This document shows positions 6,234 through 6,245 of a DNA stretch of 6,245 nt, in pieces. The position numbers and the translations under genes were made by a program. The notes under the pieces were generated by a model. It ran no database searches. It had not been told where the DNA came from and saw only the letters and a program-made list of their open reading frames with translations. Each line of letters begins with the position of its first letter. Position 1 is the first letter of the stretch. The stretch is from positions 1-6,245 of the forward strand of contig WFQY01000131.1 in assembly GCA_015486815.1 (NCBI GenBank), in the 5' to 3' direction. Origin of the DNA: Phycisphaerae bacterium (GTDB lineage Bacteria; Planctomycetota; Phycisphaerae; JAAYCJ01).

Positions 6234-6245
6234 ATAACATATGAT

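Noticed and set aside
1..6245. Mobile element, CRISPR array, defence island, tRNA or rRNA
   Set aside because: No terminal inverted repeats, transposase or integrase motifs, spaced direct repeats or RNA-gene signatures were seen; almost all bases are within housekeeping-type genes.

Overview
The window looks like chromosomal housekeeping DNA from a bacterium of the PVC group, most likely a planctomycete of the Phycisphaerae/Sedimentisphaerales type. The best clue is a small protein of the Planctomycetes/Verrucomicrobia-enriched Minf_1886 family. Supporting signs are the mostly weak Shine-Dalgarno signals, and a large multi-pass membrane protein with an acidic tail that matches no family I can name. 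The lineage is an inference from protein resemblance, not a computed placement.

Layout: the left sixth (2-1063, + strand) is the 3' part of a DUF763 gene whose true start lies before the window. It converges on a five-gene cluster that occupies the rest of the window on the - strand. In transcription order the cluster is: a 632-residue membrane protein of unknown function (4335-6233), thymidylate kinase tmk (3678-4328), DNA polymerase III delta' subunit holB (2600-3691), the PSP1-domain iron-sulfur protein ricT/yaaT (1514-2584), and the Minf_1886 family protein (1101-1517). Junctions are 6 nt, a 14-nt overlap, 15 nt and an ATGA overlap, so one transcript is very likely. Its promoter would lie beyond position 6245. 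A hairpin with T-tracts on both sides (about 1046-1087) sits between the convergent genes and probably terminates both transcripts.

How the genes fit together: tmk makes dTDP for dTTP synthesis, and HolB is part of the clamp loader that supports replication. RicT belongs to a complex that in Bacillus subtilis modulates RNase Y-dependent mRNA maturation. The order tmk-holB-ricT matches the Bacillus tmk-yaaQ-yaaR-holB-yaaT-yabA region without yaaQ, yaaR and yabA. The two flanking unknowns, the membrane protein and the Minf_1886 protein, are the least understood parts and gain some interest by association.

I found no mobile element, CRISPR array, tRNA/rRNA gene or defence system. The only stretch outside genes longer than 20 bases is the 37-bp terminator region; nothing here looks like an undescribed multi-gene system.
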